64,000 nt of DNA. Origin: Punica granatum. Its lineage: Eukaryota; Streptophyta; Magnoliopsida; Myrtales; Lythraceae. The translations under genes and the position numbers were made by a program. The stretch is from NCBI RefSeq assembly GCF_007655135.1, contig NC_045130.1, positions 22,573,363-22,637,362 on the forward strand. Direction: 5' to 3'. Shown here piece after piece: positions 44,747 to 58,200 of this stretch; the stretch's first letter is position 1; each line of letters starts with the position of its first letter. A model generated the notes under the pieces. The model made no database searches. It saw only the letters and a list, made by a program, of their open reading frames with translations, and was not told the DNA's origin.

Positions 44747-47700
44747 CCGACCCGGGAAAAAGGGGTCCTTTTCTACAGAAAGACATAGCCGGAGACCCTT
44801 TTAACAAATCGTCAGTGCACGAAATTTGTGTCAATAAATCTCAGGGACCTCAAGGGCTTGGGAGATAAACCCCGATCGCATTGCATAATCCATTTAAGTT
44901 TCCCGAGTACCATTCCAGTAACAAAAAGGCCCCTTTCACGGGGAATCTTGTGCTCATAGCTCATTCGGGAAAATGTTGACATCCGAGCTTTGCACCACCC
45001 ACTCCCAACAACCCGCAGGGGCTAGGAAATCATTTCGGTTCGGACCAAGCAAGTCATATCGATCTCCCGAGTGACGTTTCAATGGTCACGAACGCCTCTC
45101 GACAAACCTTCGGGACTCATTTTTGATAAACGGAGATCACAGTGGTCTCCGAACACATCAGAACACTCGGGAAACACTGAGAAAGCCCCGTTCGCGGACT
45201 CCTAGGTCATCTCTGGTTATCGATCTCCAGCCGGGGTCGGCGAGTAAACCGTTTCGCTCAATGCGCAAAATGCACTGGTGCGAGCCTTACAACACGCAGA
45301 AGTGCAAATAGGCATCAGAAGAGGACAACTTCGCTCCGATCATCCAAACGGAGCAAAACCGGCTTTTGAGTTCCCGAGTCATCCGAGCATTCGCTTTCAA
45401 GAAGCATGTCAATATTAGGCTTATTAAAACCGTATTCGCGCACATTGATAATTCGTCGTTGAAGCGAACCACGGAAATCGAACGCACGATCAATCGAGCC
45501 CCGAGCTTCTTCTGGCTTTCTTCCTAGTAAAGTGGAACCCTTGAGCTAGCCAAGCCGAGCCGAGCCAAGCCAAGCCGCAAGCCATGGCTCTACTCTAGAG
45601 TAGAGCCAAATGAGCCTCCACCATACATTTCAAAATATCTCTTACACACTTCCCATCCATCCTTCCATCCATCAACTCTCATTTCCCTTCTCTTCCTTTC
45701 CCCACACTCAACAAGACAACTTCCCCACCCTAATCTTCCCATCCATCCTTCCATCCATTCTCTCTCAAGCTCTCTCACTCTAGAAAATCCTCTCAAGCCC
45801 CTTAGAGCTCAGCATTTTTCAGAAATTCGTCCAGCTTTCCCTCAGCCCGAAACCAAGGCAAAATTGCCGGAAAACCCAACCGTTTTCCGGTGACAGCCAC
45901 TCAACCCGAACCAAACTTGACCAAACTTTATATCCCACATGTATTGGACCTCCCGAGTCCATTTCTAGTGTTAGTTTTGGCATTTGAAGCTTCCAGCATG
46001 CAGTTCCAGCCCAGTCCAGAATAGGGTCCCTAGGGAGTTTCCCGGTTTCTAGGCGAGTTCTTCCTTCCCGACTTATCTGAGCCTCAAACAAACTTCATAC
46101 CCACATGTATTCGACCTCCCGAGTCCATTTCCAGTGTTAGTTTTGTGATTCGGAGCCTCCAGCATCCCGTTCCAGCCCAGTCCAGATTCAGGTCCCTAGG
46201 GAGTTTCCCGGTTTCTAGGCGAGTTCTTCCTTCCCGACTTATCCGAGCCTCAAACAAACTTCATACCCCACATGTATTCGGCCTCCCGAGTCCATTTCCA
46301 GCCTTAGATTTTCATTTGGAAGCTTCCAGCAATCTGTTTTGCCCCTGTCCAGAATCGGGCTCCCTAAACGGTTTCACGGCTTCCCGGGCTTCTTCGACGC
46401 CATTCCTTCCCACGACCATGGCGAGTCATGCCATCACTTTCTAAGGGTTCCTCATGACCCTCACTCTCCCCCGTGACGAGGTGGTCACGTGCCGAGAGCC
46501 GCTCAACCGCGCAAGACCGCCCTTTTTCAATCTTTTCCTTTACCGGGTTTCCACAGTTTTTTTATCGGTTTCTCTTTACATTTCCGGTTGAAATCAGTCG
46601 TGTGCATGCCACAAGCTGGTCACGAACACCAAGAGCAGTCCCTTAGGAGTCGGAGGAACTCGAGCCAGCTTGGTGCAACACCTGGAGCCCCCTTTGCAGC
46701 CGTTTCAACCCAAACAGCCCAGTCGGGTCTGTCCCTCTGATTTTCTTTTCTGAAGCATACAGGTCATCTCGGGTTGAATCTCACTACGATCCACCTATCA
46801 CAGGTATCCTCAGTCAGTTAGGAGTCCAATGCCACCAACCTTGCATCAAAAGACCACCGGGAGCCTCCTGTAGAGCCGTTTCTTCATCGGGAGCCAGTAG
46901 GGTCTGTCTTTTTTTACTGACCCGACATTGTTTTTGATTTCCGGAAATCTACGCGTGCTCTCCTCCCGAAAACACCGCAGACGCGATCCTTGGTCTCTTG
47001 GGAATCCAATGCAACTGGCCCCGCACGAAAATTCCATCCCGATCAACTGGTACAGCCCCGACAAGCTGGACTGCCAGTCGGGTCTGTCGCCGACCCGACT
47101 TCACTGATTCGGGTCTGTTCGTTCCAAGGGGCAGAATCGACTTCCCGAAGCCATTTTTCCGACTTTCCTCGACTTTTCCCGCATCCCGAGGCTAGGTATA
47201 ATCATTCCCGACTTAGAGAAGTTAAGACTTTTATGTTTTTTTTTGCATTTGTGGGGAGATAAGGCGGTCCATGACTGATTCGCATGCAAGTTTATGTTTT
47301 TATGTGCTTTTACATCGTATTATGCATGTCTTCATCGTATACAGTGCTAGCATGTCGGGAAATAGCTTGAATCGGAGTCGAGAAGACCTTGTTAACTCGG
47401 GCAAGCCAAAGGAGCCTCTCGGCCTCACCCCAAGGGAGGTGGCTGAGAGCCCCTCTTGGCTTCCTCGGGCCATGGATGGTCTCCTTTCCCCGACTCAAGT
47501 CGTTTCCCGAGTTTTTACATTTTTCTTTTCCCATGAGTCGGTGCCGTTTTATCGATTCCTCTAAATATCGTGTTTGTGCTTGTTTGTATATTTGATTGCA
47601 TTCCTAAGATCATGGCGGCACCGGCTATGTAAAATGTACGCTGTCATTGTGTTTGATGTTTTACGCATGCAAGAAACGGTCAAAATCGATTCTTGGAATT

Positions 47701-49729
47701 GATTGTAATCACAATTTTCATTTAATCGTTGGTTTCATGTTAATTCGTATGCTAGGTACGTTAATATCGAACAATCATTTCATTGATCCATAACAATTGA
47801 GGTTTGAGGTCTCAATCATTAAACCATTCCACGAACGGGAAATGGGATGTGTCATTTGGTTAATGAAATCATTCGGCTTAAATAATTGGACAAATTGAAT
47901 ATTAATTTGTAAACGCATTGACGGATCACGAAATGGCGTAAATGCCCTTTTCTTTAAAAGTCTACAATTTCAAAGCACCGAGATGTGTGACGCGAATAGA
48001 ATCAGTGTCTAGCGAGTACTCGCGTCGAGATGCGCGAGTACTCTTTAGACCTCTTCGTGTCACACGATCTTTAATTTATATGTGAACTATACACGTTCTA
48101 CCATTCAAGGGCATAATCGTCATTCCGTGATTCACCGATATCCTAGGCATTAGGGAGTCGGAAACATCTCGATCTATGGACGAAAAGGGGCGGCCCGTTC
48201 GGGCGCGAGTTTCATTCGTACGGCCCATTCCATCCACTTTCGGTGTTTCTATCTCCCTATTGTAGATTCGGTGGCGGGCATCTTCATTTATGTTGCAAAA
48301 CACGAAAAACCGGATTAATCATGCATCTGACTTAATCAAACATTAGATAACGGATAGGCGGAACGCTAGATTCCAATCTAGAGTTAAAATACGAGTTTGG
48401 CAAATTCGGTGAAACCGCAATGACACCTCATTGAATAGAGTTCTAAAACAAATTCACACATGTAATTGGCCTAGAACCATATCCCAGCCCACCTCTTTGT
48501 TTGCCTAGGTTAGACATATTGTTTGCTAATCAACCCCGGTTAATAACTGATTAAATCACGTACATTCAGCCTAATGTACAACTTGTCTATATTTATCTGC
48601 ATTTATCAGTTTTTGTCTGTTTTTCATCAGTTTTATCAGTTTTCTTCTGTTTCCCATTTGCTTTTGCTGATTTGTTGCGACTCGGGTCCGCACCTATAGG
48701 TTACGTAATATGCAGGGTCCAACACCCTAAATCATCGAACAGAGGTCCAACGCCTCCTAACTCACTGAGCGCGTGCAACCCGAGTGCGGAATGGGATCTA
48801 GCCTCGAGTCACCATCACACTCCAAGTATGGCCTATGTGGGAGGCAATTTGGATTGGATGTGTGAAACGTGTTTAGATATCACCCGGGAGCTCGATTGGT
48901 CCAACGGTTACAGTGGGAATCAACCGGTTCCCCTGCAGATCGTTGGTTCGATCGGACCCGACCCCCGGCTCCTTGAGCCCGCGTTGCCTTAATTTATTTA
49001 TCGGCTATTCAAAACACACGGTGAGCCAGAGTGGAATATTGACCCGACGCAAACCGATCAAGATCCATTTACTTATTCGGTTGTATTTTGTAATTACTCG
49101 AGAGAACATTGCAAGGATTCGTTTGTACATTCATTCATTCATTTGTAAGGATCCCCAATCGGCGAGCGAGAGGTCCGAGTGTCGAACCGGTCAAGTTGGT
49201 CTATTGTTACCAAGAGAGGAGTAAACTCGAATACTCGTGGTCCCGGTTCGCGCAGGAAATCGACCACCACGGTCCGACGAACTGTAACGCGAAGATAGTG
49301 AACCGATTCCTCGACGCACATGTTTACTCATCTTTCGGATTCTTGGCCCAATTTGATCAATTCATCGACTTTACGGTGTCAAAACGGGTGAGTCAAGTGC
49401 AACCCTAAATCACGCGGTAAATAAACAAAGCGGCAAGCCTAGCAAACTAGAGTACCGAAAGGGCGTGCGGGATATAGGCCCACACGTAATGGAACCCCCG
49501 AATTCCAAATTTTCGGTTCCGTATGACCATTGCCTTAGTATTTAGGTGTACCCCGTACCCCTAGACCCGGGCGACTCAACGGTCCTCGACCAACGGGTCG
49601 TAAACAGTAAGTGGCGACTCCTTCTCACGTGCGTCCGTCGCGCGACCCCGGGAAGGTGGACACTCCCAAGCCGCGTTGCATAGGTGCGCGCACGCGTGCC
49701 CCGACTAGATTAAAATTCGGGTGCGCACA
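44747..49729 (+). repeat. LTR D: older plus-strand LTR, left end missing
   Basis: Collinear with the A/B/F LTRs (for example the AGATCACAGTGGTCTCCGAA region near 45,134 and the leader-proximal end TAGATTAAAATTCGGGTGCG at 49,706-49,725) but clearly more diverged. The first few hundred bases, including TGTCAGCACC, are absent: sequence begins at the B right end, so B inserted into D. It ends GTGCGCACA at 49,729 but is not followed by a PBS, so it is a 3' or solo LTR, or its downstream part is deleted. Confidence 0.82.
45915..46345 (+). repeat. 167-bp tandem repeats inside LTR D
   Basis: CACATGTATT landmarks at 45,936, 46,102 and 46,269 (spacing 166 and 167 bp), each followed by CCTCCCGAGTCCATTTC and, in the first two, CTAGGGAGTTTCCCGG. 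About 2.5 copies. Confidence 0.8.
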
Positions 49730-49971
49730 TCGCGCATGCACTTACACACTCATGGAATCCGGGTACTAATCGCTGGCAACCCCACACTGGTATCCCACCC
49801 GCCTACGCATAAGAATGGCACAGGAGAATCAGACCGGTATTCCCGAAGAAATCAATCCACTTGCGCCGGCTCATTCCCAACCACTGACAACCCAAACAAC
49901 GCTGCCACTGAACTCTGCAGGAGCACTATCGATCTATTCAGGGGGACCCTCGACATATTTCCTGCCGCCGA
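49730..49971 (+). mobile_element. Fragment G: gag leader and gag start of a further element
   Basis: Positions 49,730-49,814 align with the 80 bases upstream of gag in element A. The piece is enclosed by LTR D on the left and LTR E on the right, and is too short to assign LTRs. It is probably the oldest element of the cluster. The alternative is that it belongs to D, with PBS and ORF1 deleted. Confidence 0.7.
49815..49971 (+). pseudogene. gag: Fragment G gag N-terminus (52 codons, cut by LTR E)
   Basis: ATG at 49,815 gives MAQENQTGIPEEINPLAPAH and further Pro/Thr-rich sequence (SAGALSIYSGGPSTYFLPP). It aligns with the start of the A gag (MAEGDHVDISEEVNP, then PAGVLPAYSGALPTPLPP). The reading frame runs directly into LTR E at 49,972. 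Only the low-complexity N-terminal region survives; the capsid domain, knuckle and protease are not here. Confidence 0.82.
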
Positions 49972-52900
49972 TGTCAGCACCCCATTTTGGCTCACCATTC
50001 CAAACAATGATATTAGCAATGATCCAAGCCACGACTTGAGCAGAATACAGAAAACGGTTCGGCAGAGCAAGAAATCACTATTCATCCTCAAGTCGGCAAA
50101 ATTGAGCAAATGACCCATGGATGTGACAGAAGGACTCCAGGGGTCACCAAAAGGCAACAAAGCGACCAGAGAGCTCAACAATGTCCAAAACCGGCATTTT
50201 CAGTATATCACACGAACGGTACTATTTTCCGATAGTTCGCTCGGTCGTCGGAAGATAGCCAATATTGGACTCCAAAAATCCACTTCAATGCCAAACAGAT
50301 GAAAAGTGTCCCCAAAGGCATTTTACAAATCATCTGCTCTATACAGAACAACTTTCTGTATACAGACAACTTTTCAGTGGAAGTCCAAAAATGCCGGTTT
50401 CCTGGAGAAAAGTTAATTCCAAATATCAGACAGGACCATGCCCCACCAGCACACAGAGCATGAATAATGCTTCAGATTGTCTCTTGGAAGTCACACAGAC
50501 ACTTCAAATGACTTCCGAACGGCAAAACAAGCATACCCCTCTTTGGAAGAGCATAGCCGGAGAATGGTCTGATGGAATTACGGCGAACGAAGTTCATACC
50601 GCATTGCCCAGAAAACTCTAGCAGACATTCACAATTGGGCAAAATAGACAGCAAAACGCTTATCAGTTTCCCGAGTAACCTCCGAGGAGCGGAAATGGCC
50701 ATTTTCAGTGGAAATGCATATCCGGAGGTCCTTTTTACAGAAACTTGACGCCGGGTGTCTATCCTACACCATGCTAGCCTTCTCAGGGCTCAACGTGGAA
50801 TCGTCGGAATAAATCACACGACTCATCTAGACCTCCCGAGCAATGCTTTAGAGGTCTCAGATACACTTTTCAAGTCCTTAGAGGTCTGATCTCGACAAAC
50901 AGAGATTACAGTAATCTCCGGAGCGCCCAAGCAACTCAGAAAGCAATCTGAGAAATCCAGTTTCGGACTCCTAGGACATCTCCGGCTCCACGTTTGCATT
51001 ACCGGCTTAAGGGATAATTGTTCACGTTGTCTGACAATTTATGTCAAAATGACCAACGTGAGACACAGACACAAGATATGCTGTCAGAGGCGAACAACTT
51101 CGCTCTGGTCACCTGCAATGAGCAAAATCGGCTTCCGAGTCTCACACACATCCGGGACATTTCTCCATGAAAAATGTCAATCTCGGGCTCATTAACTCCG
51201 TTTTCTCACGTATATCGACAATTCGACGTTCAATTCGAACCACGAATTTCGAATGCGCGACCAATCGAGACCCGAGTTTTCACCCAGTTTCTCCTCATGG
51301 GCCGTGGGACCCACGGGCTGCCCAAGGGCAACCGCCCTTTGCCCCAAAATTTTCGGCCTCTTCCTCTTCCTCTCTTGCCCTCACCTAGCCCAAAATATCT
51401 TGGGAAGTTGAAGACAACACTCAAGCCATTAACTCCATCTCCATTAATGCTTCTTGGCTCTTCCTCATCAAGATGCATGGATGACATTCATCCTCATCTC
51501 CATTAGGGCAGCCGACTTTTGCTAATGAGGCCCTTAATGGGGCTTTGTTTTGCTTAATTGCTCATTAGCTTCACATATATATTGCATATTTGTCATTAAG
51601 TTAATGACTCATGATGCACACATGATCTTTCTAGTTTCTCCCTCTAGAAAATACTCTCAACTTCTTAGGAACTAGCAGCAAGCAAATCACTCCATGAAAA
51701 CCGAAAACCAAGCCAAAGATCCTTAGAGTTTAGGTCGGAATCCATAGCGGGCACTATTCCGACTTATGTCCAAAATTCCTCAAACTTCATGGACCACACG
51801 TTTTGGACCCAAGGATTCCAATTCTGAACTCAGTTTTTCAGTTTGAAGTCATTTGCTCATCGTTTTGGGTCATTTTAGTCATTTCGGGTGAAATTCGAAC
51901 TCTCGGGTGAACAGTAACCCGTCACCAGCGTCACCGAGCACACTAGCGTCCGTCATCGAGCAAGCCCGTGTCTGTCACCAGCGCTCGTCACTAGGGTCAC
52001 CGAACACACCAGCGTCCGTCATCGAGCACGCCCGTGTATGTCACCAGCGCTCGTCACTAGCGTCACCGAACCCACCAGCGTCCGTCATCGAGCACGCCCG
52101 TGTATGTCACCAGCGCTCGTCACTAGCGTCACCGAACACGCCAGCGTCCGTCGTCGAGCACTCCCGTGCCCCTCACCAACGCTCGTCACTAGCGTCACCG
52201 AACACGCCAGCGTCCGTCGTCGAGCACGCCCGTGCCCCATCACCAACGCTCGTCACTAGCACTCGTTCCCCGTCACCAGCGCTACTAGCGCCCACCACCA
52301 GCGCTCGTCACCAGCGCCACCAGCGCTCATCACCGAGCACACCAGCGCCCGTCACCATACGCGCGCGCCTGTCTTCAGCGCCCGTCATCAGCGCCACCAG
52401 CGCCCGTCACCAGCGCCACCAGCGTCCCTCACCAGCGTCCGTCACCACCGTCACCAGCGCCACCAGCGTCCATCACCAGCGTCCGTCACCAGCATCACCA
52501 GCGCTTGTCACCGTGCCTGCCAACACCCGTCATCGTGCCCGACGCCCGTCACCGCGCTTGACCGTGTTCGTGCACGTCCACCCTTGCATCCGAATACTTT
52601 TTCAAGGGTTCCACCGAGTCACCCGACTCTCAAACACTTTCCCGACTCTTTCCTCGTATCCCGAGGCTAGGTAAAACATTTCTCGACCTAGAGGAGTTAG
52701 GACTTTTCATATTTTTGCATGGCTATGGAGTATTATGGTGTTTCATTCATGTTTAACTTGCAAGATTTAATTTTTATGCAATTTGATGTTATATTATGCA
52801 TGTGCACTACCTTATAATTTGCTAGCATGTCGGAAAAAGGTTTGGATCGTCGTAAGGAAGACTATCCCGACCCGGGAATGGCAAGCTAGCTCTCGGCCAA

Positions 52901-55277
52901 GTCTCTAAATGAGAGGGTTGAGACTTAAATTGCTCTTTTCGGGTTAAGATCGGTCTCCTTAGCCGATCCAAGTTAGTTTCCGAGCTTATTTTGTTGTTCT
53001 TGCATGCATAAAGTCGGTGTTATTTTATCTATTCCCTAAGTAACATGTTTGTGAATGTTTGCATGTTTAAATGAGTTAATCAAATCATGATAACACCGGT
53101 TTTTTGTTAAAAAGAAGTGTTATTCATCATGGTCGATGCTTGAGCATGCGAAAAATAATTAAACCGCGGTTAGGAAATCATTTGTGACTCGAATTGAGCC
53201 ATGAGAACTTTCGGCCACCTTTGATAAGATGAAGCCGAGGGCTTCTTGGCCTTTCTTGGATCAAGAATGATTTCCTTATCGCGAGTTTAATTCGTTTATC
53301 GGATTGTGTGAATTTTAATTTCAATATCTTTACGATTCCAATGTTAAAATATCGTTTAAAGACTCTTTTTAAAATAAACGTGCATGGATTCATGTATCGA
53401 GGACTCATTTGGATCCATTCAGTTATAAGGATATTGTCGGTTATTCAACTGAATTATCCTTGATCATTATGGATTCGTTTTGGTCGTCGAATCATGAATA
53501 GTTTTCTTAATTAATGCATTCGGCAATAACCTTAAGCATTAATTCTACGAATAGGTTAATCGGGATGTCCACACGGTTAATTCATTCAATCTAAACAATT
53601 TTGCACGAATTGGTCATTAATTGATAACTCGCGTCGATGAGTTGTCAAATGACGTTGGTGCCCTTTTCAGACTTATCAATTTCAAAACCCGAAACGCGCG
53701 GTCCGATGTAGCATGGACGTCTGAAGAGAGCTTCTGTGTCTCAACTTGAATTTTTACCTGATTCCAGGTAACTCAGGTCAGGATACAGAAGATCTTTCTA
53801 GATCATTTCCGGGCAGATCGACTGGTTCTTTGGCTTTTTCGGGGTTCTTGCACAACCCTGGATGATCCAGGGAATTGGTCGACACCGGCTACAGGCCGAG
53901 GTGGCCCGCATTGCGATGTTTCCCCTTTTCTGAAAACAATTTTCAAATAAAGGGCAAAATCGTCTTTTCACAATTCAGCGACACCCTTAGGGTTAGCATG
54001 ACAGAAACACTACAGTACGGGATAAGAACGGGCTACCTGTTCAGGTGCAGGTTCATCTGCATAGCCTTTTCTTATCTAACTGATGAGTTTTTGTCATCCT
54101 AACATAGACTCGGGTAACTAGAACAGTTATCTCTGTCAAAAAACATGCAAAATGCTGATTAACCTTTCACTCGACCTAACCAAACACTAGATAATGGTTA
54201 GAAGGAATTCTAGATTCCTAATCTAGAGTCAAAACACGAGTTTGGCTAATTCAGTGGAAATTCAGTGTCACAATACAGAACAACTGTCAAAGCAAACCAC
54301 ACACATGAGATTTGACTCTCTTTGTCAAGTTCTCAAAACAAAACCGAATGCTAAAATATTGGCACGTGCTTGTTTGTCTAGGGTAGGATTTGCATGCCAA
54401 AATATCCCGGATTAATAAACTTGCTAAAACACGTACACTCGATAATAACAAACACCTTGTCTGTTATTTACCTACTGCGTGTTATCTTTCCGCTCCTGTT
54501 TGCCATGCGGGTCGAGCCTGATCCCTAGGCCGAATAATATTAGGGTTCAACGCCCTAATCATCGAGCACAGGGTCCAACACCCTAATCATCACTCACAGG
54601 GTCCAATGCTCTATTCAATGAGAGCGTCCATTGAATTTCAGTTTTTTCGGTTCTTTTCCCTAAACTCACGGTGAGTTAGAGTGGAATAATAACCGAACGC
54701 GAAACGACTGGAATTCGACCCTTTTGTAATTTGTATTTATTGTTTTCGAGAGCATTGTAAGGATTTTATTTGGTACATTTATTCTGTAAGAATTCCAGTC
54801 GGTGAGCGAACGGTCCGAGAGTCGAATTAATCGAATCGGTCTAATGCTTGCCCAGACACAAGTAAATCCAAGATCTCGTGGTTTTGGTTCACGCAGGGAT
54901 TCAACCTCCATGGTTCGATGAACTGTAACGCAAGATTGTGAACCAATTCCCCGACATATAGATTTACTTCTCTCCCGGCTTCTCAACCGACATCGTTTAA
55001 TTCATCGAGTTTACGGTGTCAAAACGTGCGAGCCGAGTGCAACTTAATCCACGCGGTAAATAATAAAACATGCAAGCCTAGCAAACCAGAGTACCGAAAG
55101 GGCGTGCGGGATATAGGCCCGCACGTAACATGAACCCCCAAACACGGACTTTCCGGTTCCGCACAGGCCATTGCCTTAACAACAACTAGGTGTTCCATAC
55201 CCCTAAACCCCGGGCAACTTATCCGCCCTCGACCTTCGGGTTGTAAACTGATAAGTGGCGACTCCTTCTCTCACGCG
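49972..55277 (+). repeat. LTR E: C-type plus-strand LTR, right end removed by F
   Basis: Starts TGTCAGCACC in the gag of fragment G and is collinear with the C LTRs in the opposite orientation, including the 850-bp block missing from the C 3' LTR. It stops at CTCTCACGCG where F begins; about 105 bp up to the expected GTCCGTACA end are missing and should lie beyond F. The flank GCCGA (49,967-49,971) is the candidate target duplication. Confidence 0.87.
51918..52512 (+). repeat. 66-bp and shorter GTCACCAGCG repeats inside LTR E
   Basis: CTCGTCACTAG landmarks at 51,984, 52,050, 52,116, 52,182 and 52,249 define a 66-bp unit, about five copies. The array then decays into 9-18-bp units of CGTCACCAGCGCCACCAG type to about 52,510. 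It sits where the C LTRs carry a different 192-bp array. A 255-codon open frame across it (51,907-52,674) is a product of the period being divisible by three. Confidence 0.87.
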
Positions 55278-58200
55278 TGTCAGCACCCCATTTTGGCCCA
55301 CCGGCTTCCCACACGAGGATTTCCGACCGAGGCCCGGGACACTATTCATCACCCGGCAATTAGAGACAAGTAGGCGAGCATGGGGTCATGAGCAATAGGA
55401 GAAGAGCACGGTCTACTGAGAAAAGCGGAGGAAAGCCATCGAAAGAACGAACGAACAAGGAATCCCCGAAACGACGGAGCTGACACTGTGGCACTATTCA
55501 TCATCGAGTCACCAAAGCACCGAAAGGTGCCCAATATGGGACTCCAAAAATCCCTCTCAGTGCCAAAGTGACCAATGACACGTTCGGGAGCATTTCCGGG
55601 GCATCCTGCTTAAGCCGGGACACCCCGATCCCCCACGGACGCCTTTTCTGACAGAGCTCCCGAGGTTCGCCCCACTGACAAGCAAACGGCCCCTCAAAAC
55701 GGGCTTACAGACATTCAGGGCACACTGAGAAAACCCCGGTCAAAGTCCCTAGGTCTTCCCGGGCCAACGGTCCCTGACCAAGGACGACGAGCCAACAATC
55801 ACTCACGGGGCAAAAGGATCGCCAAAACAAATGCAAGGATGCACAAAGGTCAATCGGGGGTCGAGGGGCACTAAACTCCACTCCGAATGTCCAAACGAGG
55901 CAAAACCGACTCTCGAGGCGTCGAGTCGCCCGAACTTTCGTCCACACGACGCATGGCGATATTGGGCTCGTTCAAATTCTCGTAGTTCAAGCATTCCAAA
56001 TCTTCAAATTAATTGGACATCGGAGGTCGGATGCAAGCTCAATCGGGTTTCAAGCATTTTCCGCCTTTTCTCTCAATCGAACGGGACCCACAGCTCAGCC
56101 AAGCCGAGCCATCAAGCCACGGCTCAACCCCAAGCCACGGCTCAAACCCTTAAGCCGCGGCTCAGCCGCAATAAGCCACTGCTTGCCCCTATGGCCGGCG
56201 GCTCAAGCTTCCCCCCACCACAAAATTCAAATCTTCTTACACCTCTTACACATCCATCACTTCCTCTTACACATCCATCACACCTATCACCCTCCTTTGC
56301 CTTCCCCTACACTCAACATGACATTTTCCCCTCATCAATGCCCCTCTAATTTCGGCAGCCCACTAATCCCCCCCTAACTGCACTTAGCTTCTCTTAATCG
56401 GGCCATTAGCCTAGCCTATAAAGCCCCTTTCACCATTAGGCCTAATCACTTCTCCATTCTCCTTCTCTCTCAAGCCAATCTCTCTCCAAAAATCTCTCAA
56501 GCTCCAGCCCTCTCCCTCACTTTCATTCAGCCCGTGCCAAGGCCGAAACCGGCTAAAATCGCCGGAAAACCACCCGGTATTCCGGTAACCACCCGACCCG
56601 ACTTAAGCCAAAAATCATCAAACTTCCTAGCCTACATATTTCCCACCCCCTAAGTCCATTTCCGGGCTTAGATTTTCGATTTGAGGCCTCCAACACCCCG
56701 TTCCAGCCGTGAGAACTTTCGGATCCCGAGACTTCCCTAGTCGCGCACACCGAGCAAGCCACGTGCCATTTCTTCCCACGACTTCGGCGAGTCGTGCCAT
56801 CACGTTCAAAGGGTTCCTCACAACCCTCACTCTCCCCCGTGAAGAGGTGGTCACGGTCCGAGGGCCGATCAACCGTGCACAACCGCCATTCACCTGTTTC
56901 TCTCTAACCGGGTTTTCCTCACTTTTACCGAGTTTTCTCTCACATTTTCGGGTTTGTTCAGGCCTTGGCATGCTCGGGTCTGCCCATGGTCGTGTAGATC
57001 CGCCTCTTAGGAGTCCAACGAACCCGACCTTGCACCGTGCCGTGCCCGGAGCTCGCGTGCCGACCCATTTTTCCACGGACTGCCGCGGCTGCCCACATTC
57101 GGGTCACCCACCCGTAGCCCTCTATCCGAGTCTTGTGACTCCCACGGCCACTTCCCCGACTCTTTTCCTCGTACATCGGGGCTAGGTAATGCTCCTTTAC
57201 GACTTAGACGAGTTAGAATCTTAGCTCTTTACTTGTACGAAGTGTTTGTGCGTTTTAAAGGTAGGGAATGCTTGAAAGTTTATGTTTTTCCTTCAGATCC
57301 ATGTTTCCCATGCATTTTCATGCATGCACGTCCATCATGTCTCGTTCATACATCCCTATAATGTTTGTGCCGTGAGGAGAAAGGGCTAGAATCGCGGTAG
57401 AGGAGACACTCAAGCCACGGTTAGACCATGGGAGCCCACGGCATATGCCCAAAGGAGGGGACCCGTGGGCTCTCTTGGTCCCTCCGAGGCTTGATCGGCC
57501 TCCTCTTCCCCGAAATTTGTCGGTTCCCGGGTTATTATCATTGTTCGTTGCATGAGATTTATTAGCATGGCGGGAATGAGCTTAGCTCGGGATCGGAGAA
57601 CCTCCCTTGACCCGTGTGAGCCATGAGGACTCACGGCCACCCTTTAAAAAAGTGGCCGAGAGTCCCCTTGGACCACACGGGTCCAAGGTGGTTTCTCCCT
57701 TTTCGAAATAAGCCGGTTCCCACGTTTTTTTATGCTTTCCTAGTGTATGAGCCTACGCCGTCTTTGTCGTTCCCGTTTAAATATCCCGTTCGTGTGTGTT
57801 TGTGTGATTTCATGTGTCCATGATCGTGATAGTCTTGAGATGATTAGAACATGTATCATTAACGTGTTTAATACGTCATGCATACAAGGAATGGCCCGAA
57901 CCAAGGTGGTAGACCACCCGTGACCCAAGGCGGGTCAAGGGAACCTCTCCGCTTAGTCCCTCGGAAGATGGCCGAGTGTCCCTTGACCCCTCCCGGATCT
58001 AGGGTGGCCTTCTTCGTCGTTTCGCGTTCGTTCCTTGGAGTTGAGTGCACTTATGCTCGTGTTCTACCGCTAACCATGCATCAATTTCGCGACGGATAAA
58101 TTGACCTCGGGTCGTTACCCATTAAACCCATGGCACCTATAATATGAGATCACTACCATCGAATAATGTCACAAACGAGATGAACGGGACGTATTATTTG

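Noticed and set aside
51907..52674. 255-codon open frame on the plus strand, Ser/Pro/Ala/Arg-rich
   Set aside because: It lies wholly in the LTR E minisatellite (66-bp period, divisible by three) and has no domain or start context. It is absent from the related C LTRs.
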